64,000 bases of DNA. It comes from JAHBVL01 sp963712055 (GTDB taxonomy: Bacteria > Chloroflexota > Chloroflexia > Thermomicrobiales > UBA6265). Of this stretch, positions 61,623 to 64,000 are shown in pieces. Numbering within the stretch: the stretch's first letter is position 1; every line of letters starts with the position of its first letter. A program made the position numbers and the translations under genes. The notes under the pieces were generated by a model, which was not told the DNA's origin, searched no databases, and was given only the letters and a program-made list of their open reading frames with translations. The DNA lies in assembly GCA_963712055.1 (NCBI GenBank), contig CAVQGN010000003.1, positions 62,001 to 126,000 on the forward strand, given 5' to 3'.

Positions 61623-63317
61623 ATGCCAATCGGCGACCGATTTCGTTCACCATCGACTACCGCTACGAACGGCGCTCCGTCAACACCCACCGGGATTCCG
61701 CCGTCGAGCAGCCACCCGGTCCGGTCGAATACCACGGTTCATCGCCCGTTGCCTCCCTATTTTCTTGCCCAGGAACTGAATGGCATTGCGGCGACCGTTT
61801 CTGAAGTCGACATCCAAGCGAGTGAACGGCTGACGGACCTGGCCCAATCGCTCAAAGGCGATGAAGAGCGGCTGCGTTGGGCTGATGTCGACCTCAGGCG
61901 GGCGTTCAACACTGAAAAGATCGCGTTTGCCTACGCGGTTCGGCGCGAAGGCGGTTATGTGCCGAAAATCGTCGACACCGTCGACAAGACCCGAAATGTC
62001 ATGGTTCTTCTGCCGATCCTGCTGACCTGGTTTGCGCTGTTCGAAGCATCCCGGCAGTACCGCCGCTTCATCGATTCCAATCCCGACGAAATCCGCAAGC
62101 CTTTTCTCCTCCTGTGGGAACAGGGTTTCGGGGGAACGGCGCCATGGTACAGTCCGCCGTTTTCGACCGTTGCCCTCATGGACGCCGCTATTATCGCGAT
62201 CATCATTCTGCTGACCTTCTATTCTCACGGGCGTCGCGACCAGCGTGAGGAGGAGATTCAGAAAACGGCGAACGCATTCCAAACCGAACTCGATAATGTT
62301 CTTGCTGAGGCAACCGTGGCGCTCGCGCCTGACCGAGCTGGTCGACCGGCCATGCTCGCCCGCAGCGTCGAGCGGCTCGCTGACCGCTTCGACAATGCCA
62401 GTCAGGAACTCCTCAACCGCCTGCAATCCGAACACGACCGGATTGCTTCGATTTCGGATCGGCGCGAACAAGAGATCGCGGATTTCGGTGTTTTTGCGAG
62501 TGGTATGCGCGCTGGCGCGGAAGAATCCCACCGCGTGCTGCTCGATCTCCGCCAGGTTTCGCAATCGCTTCAGCAAACCCTTGATGATCTCGCCGGTGAA
62601 GTCGCTGGGTCGAGCGATCACCAGCAAACCCTCAATCAGACCATCATGTCCCTCGAGAGACTCATCGCGGCCGATGTCCAGAGCGATACCGCGGTGACGC
62701 GCCAACTCGTCGAAGCGACGGCGGCGCTGGCTGATGCCGCGGACCGTTCGATGGTCGCCGCCGATACGGCCGCGCAGGCTGGTCGGGTGGCGTCAGAAGC
62801 CGTCTACGGCATTGCCGAAATCAATCGTTCGCTGTCAGATGGCCAGACCCGTCTCGATACGGCGCTGGCCGAACAAACTGGTGCGAATGCCAAGCTGGCG
62901 GATGCACTCCGTTCTGGCAGTGCCGGGGTCAGCACCTCGTCGCGGATGCTTTCCGACATCGCCGTGACCCTGAGCGAACTGCGGGAAGAATTCAGCAGCA
63001 TCAGTCAGCTTTCACAGGAACAAGCCATCACCCTGTCGCGCCTCATCTCCGAGCAGAGCACGATGGCCTCGAGTCTGACGGAGGTTGCTCGCGATCTCAG
63101 TGCAGCGAGTGTGTCGACCTCGCTCAGGCAGCGCGAAATGAATGATGATGTCGCTGCGCTCGTTCGCCGTCTCGATTCCCTGACCGCTGCCCTTTCTCAT
63201 ATGGCTACTGGTTCGCCGGACGCGACCTGGCTCGAAGGCAGCCTGTCGCGGTCAGATGAACCAGCCGAAACCACAGGCAAGAGTTCGACCAGTCTCTGGC
63301 CCAAACGCAACCGGTGA
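61623..63317 (+). CDS. Two-TM membrane protein with long coiled-coil tail (MotA/ZorA-like?)
   Basis: 564 residues from ATG 61623, chosen for GGGGAGG 6 nt upstream (the frame opens at 61575). The first about 45 residues are Ser/Thr/Pro-rich. Membrane helices at about 125-141 (VMVLLPILLTWFALF) and 183-200 (VALMDAAIIAIIILLTFY) flank a short loop. The rest (about 205-540) is a long amphipathic/coiled-coil region with many Ser/Ala/Gln. This resembles ZorA-like and MCP-like architectures, but the MotA signature is not obvious. Divergent from the kinase-like gene and followed at 70 bp by a MotB-like gene. Confidence 0.6.
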   Translation: MPIGDRFRSPSTTATNGAPSTPTGIPPSSSHPVRSNTTVHRPLPPYFLAQELNGIAATVSEVDIQASERLTDLAQSLKGDEERLRWADVDLRRAFNTEKIAFAYAVRREGGYVPKIVDTVDKTRNVMVLLPILLTWFALFEASRQYRRFIDSNPDEIRKPFLLLWEQGFGGTAPWYSPPFSTVALMDAAIIAIIILLTFYSHGRRDQREEEIQKTANAFQTELDNVLAEATVALAPDRAGRPAMLARSVERLADRFDNASQELLNRLQSEHDRIASISDRREQEIADFGVFASGMRAGAEESHRVLLDLRQVSQSLQQTLDDLAGEVAGSSDHQQTLNQTIMSLERLIAADVQSDTAVTRQLVEATAALADAADRSMVAADTAAQAGRVASEAVYGIAEINRSLSDGQTRLDTALAEQTGANAKLADALRSGSAGVSTSSRMLSDIAVTLSELREEFSSISQLSQEQAITLSRLISEQSTMASSLTEVARDLSAASVSTSLRQREMNDDVAALVRRLDSLTAALSHMATGSPDATWLEGSLSRSDEPAETTGKSSTSLWPKRNR

Positions 63318-63387
63318 CTCCCGTCATGGACCATAGCCAAGGCTCCCGCTTCCGTCTCGCTCCTGGAGCGACCGGCCGAGTTCGATC

Positions 63388-64000
63388 ATGAATCGACGCC
63401 GCCGAGAAGGGCGCGACATGGTTCTGCTCGGGGGTTGGCTCTTTGCCGATCTCCTCCTTGGTCTGGCGATGCTCTTCCTGACCGCCAATACAGTTGGAAC
63501 GCCGGCTCCGTCGCCTACGCCCACACCAGAACCGAATTACCTAGCGACATCTGAAGCACGTGCAGCGGCCACTGGCACCGCCCAGCAAAACCAGATCGCG
63601 GCAATGAACCTGACCGCTGTAGCCGTCGATGAAGAAGCCGCGCAGCAAGCCGCCGAAGCTGCCACGCAACAAGCGGTCATCGACGCACAGGCAACCCAGC
63701 AAGCGCTCCTGGAAAATGAAGCCACCCAACAGGCCAAGGCCGCAGCAACCTTTGCCGCGCTGAGCGACGATCAGCGCGCCACCGCCGAGGCCTTGGCCAC
63801 CACCGATGCCTTGGCGGCGCAAGCAACGATTGCCGCATTTGCGACCGAGCAAGCGCGGACCGAGAGTGACATCGCGCAATCAGCCAGTGATCTTGCCACC
63901 GCCGAAGCGCTCGCCACCGAGGATGCCCTGGGAGCAGAAGCGACGATCTCCGCCCAGGAAACCCAGGCTGCAGAGATTGCCGCCGTCGCAACCCAGAATG
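63388..64000 (+). CDS. One-TM protein with Ala/Thr/Gln stalk, MotB-like N-terminus (partial)
   Basis: The frame opens at ATG 63388 (ATG 63418 is an alternative) and runs off the right edge with 204 codons visible. After a basic start (MNRRRREGRD) comes one membrane helix GGWLFADLLLGLAMLFL with an Asp inside, like the channel Asp of MotB/ZorB. A Pro/Thr linker (PAPSPTPTPEPN) leads to an Ala/Thr/Gln/Glu-rich repeat of the type EATQQA, AAT, EALATTDAL, over at least 140 residues, probably a helical stalk. An OmpA-like domain, if any, would lie beyond the window. Confidence 0.62.
   Translation, partial: MNRRRREGRDMVLLGGWLFADLLLGLAMLFLTANTVGTPAPSPTPTPEPNYLATSEARAAATGTAQQNQIAAMNLTAVAVDEEAAQQAAEAATQQAVIDAQATQQALLENEATQQAKAAATFAALSDDQRATAEALATTDALAAQATIAAFATEQARTESDIAQSASDLATAEALATEDALGAEATISAQETQAAEIAAVATQN

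Overview
The window is about 60% GC and almost fully coding, with short gaps, frequent GTG/TTG starts and genes on both strands. It looks like chromosomal DNA of a Chloroflexota bacterium near the Thermomicrobia. The hints are a TIGR03843/SCO1664-type protein, secreted proteins with SH3b and Thr/Pro- or Ala/Thr-rich stalks, LPxTG anchoring, bS21 and ClpC. The taxonomic call is inference. No prophage, transposase, CRISPR array or rRNA was seen.

Layout. 1-10.8 kb is housekeeping: a MurG-type transferase, radA (frameshifted), clpC, rpsA, a class V aminotransferase-phosphoesterase-membrane protein-MBL hydrolase operon, and rpsU. 10.8-28 kb is mostly amino-acid and small-molecule metabolism: FAH-family hydrolase, YyaL-type thioredoxin-fold protein, proC, class III aminotransferases (one with two frameshifts), threonine aldolase, P5C dehydrogenase, a GH3 hydrolase and upp, followed by tRNA-Lys. 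28.3-37.2 kb is a run of large secreted or surface proteins: an LPxTG-anchored protein, a cupin-SH3b protein, a beta-propeller and a 1.2-kresidue glycine-rich repeat protein closed by a clear terminator. 37.3-49.6 kb holds a prepilin peptidase, aroE, mltG, miaA, a DUF2851 protein, an amidohydrolase-glutamine synthetase-like-decarboxylase group that may handle amines, an aminotransferase and pepF. 49.7-57.7 kb holds nadA (with a near-consensus promoter), a peroxiredoxin whose peroxidatic cysteine codon is TGA, pgi, an Hcn/opine-dehydrogenase-like set of small subunits, a class III aminotransferase, a double zinc-finger protein and a HAD phosphatase. 57.8-64 kb holds a receptor-type Ser/Thr kinase, a YegI/TerY-P-type kinase-like protein with helical repeats, a two-TM coiled-coil membrane protein and the start of a MotB-like one-TM protein cut by the window edge.

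Most notable: (1) the in-frame TGA in the peroxiredoxin, exactly at the active-site Cys of the YPKDxTxGCT motif, with no other Cys in the protein, suggesting a selenoprotein; (2) the kinase/kinase-like/membrane-protein cluster at the right edge, which resembles a signalling or conflict module coupled to a MotAB/ZorAB-like membrane pair; (3) the glycine-rich surface protein with hierarchical repeats; (4) three single-base excesses in short homopolymers that break radA (one) and a GSA-aminomutase-like gene (two), which could be real mutations or consensus errors.
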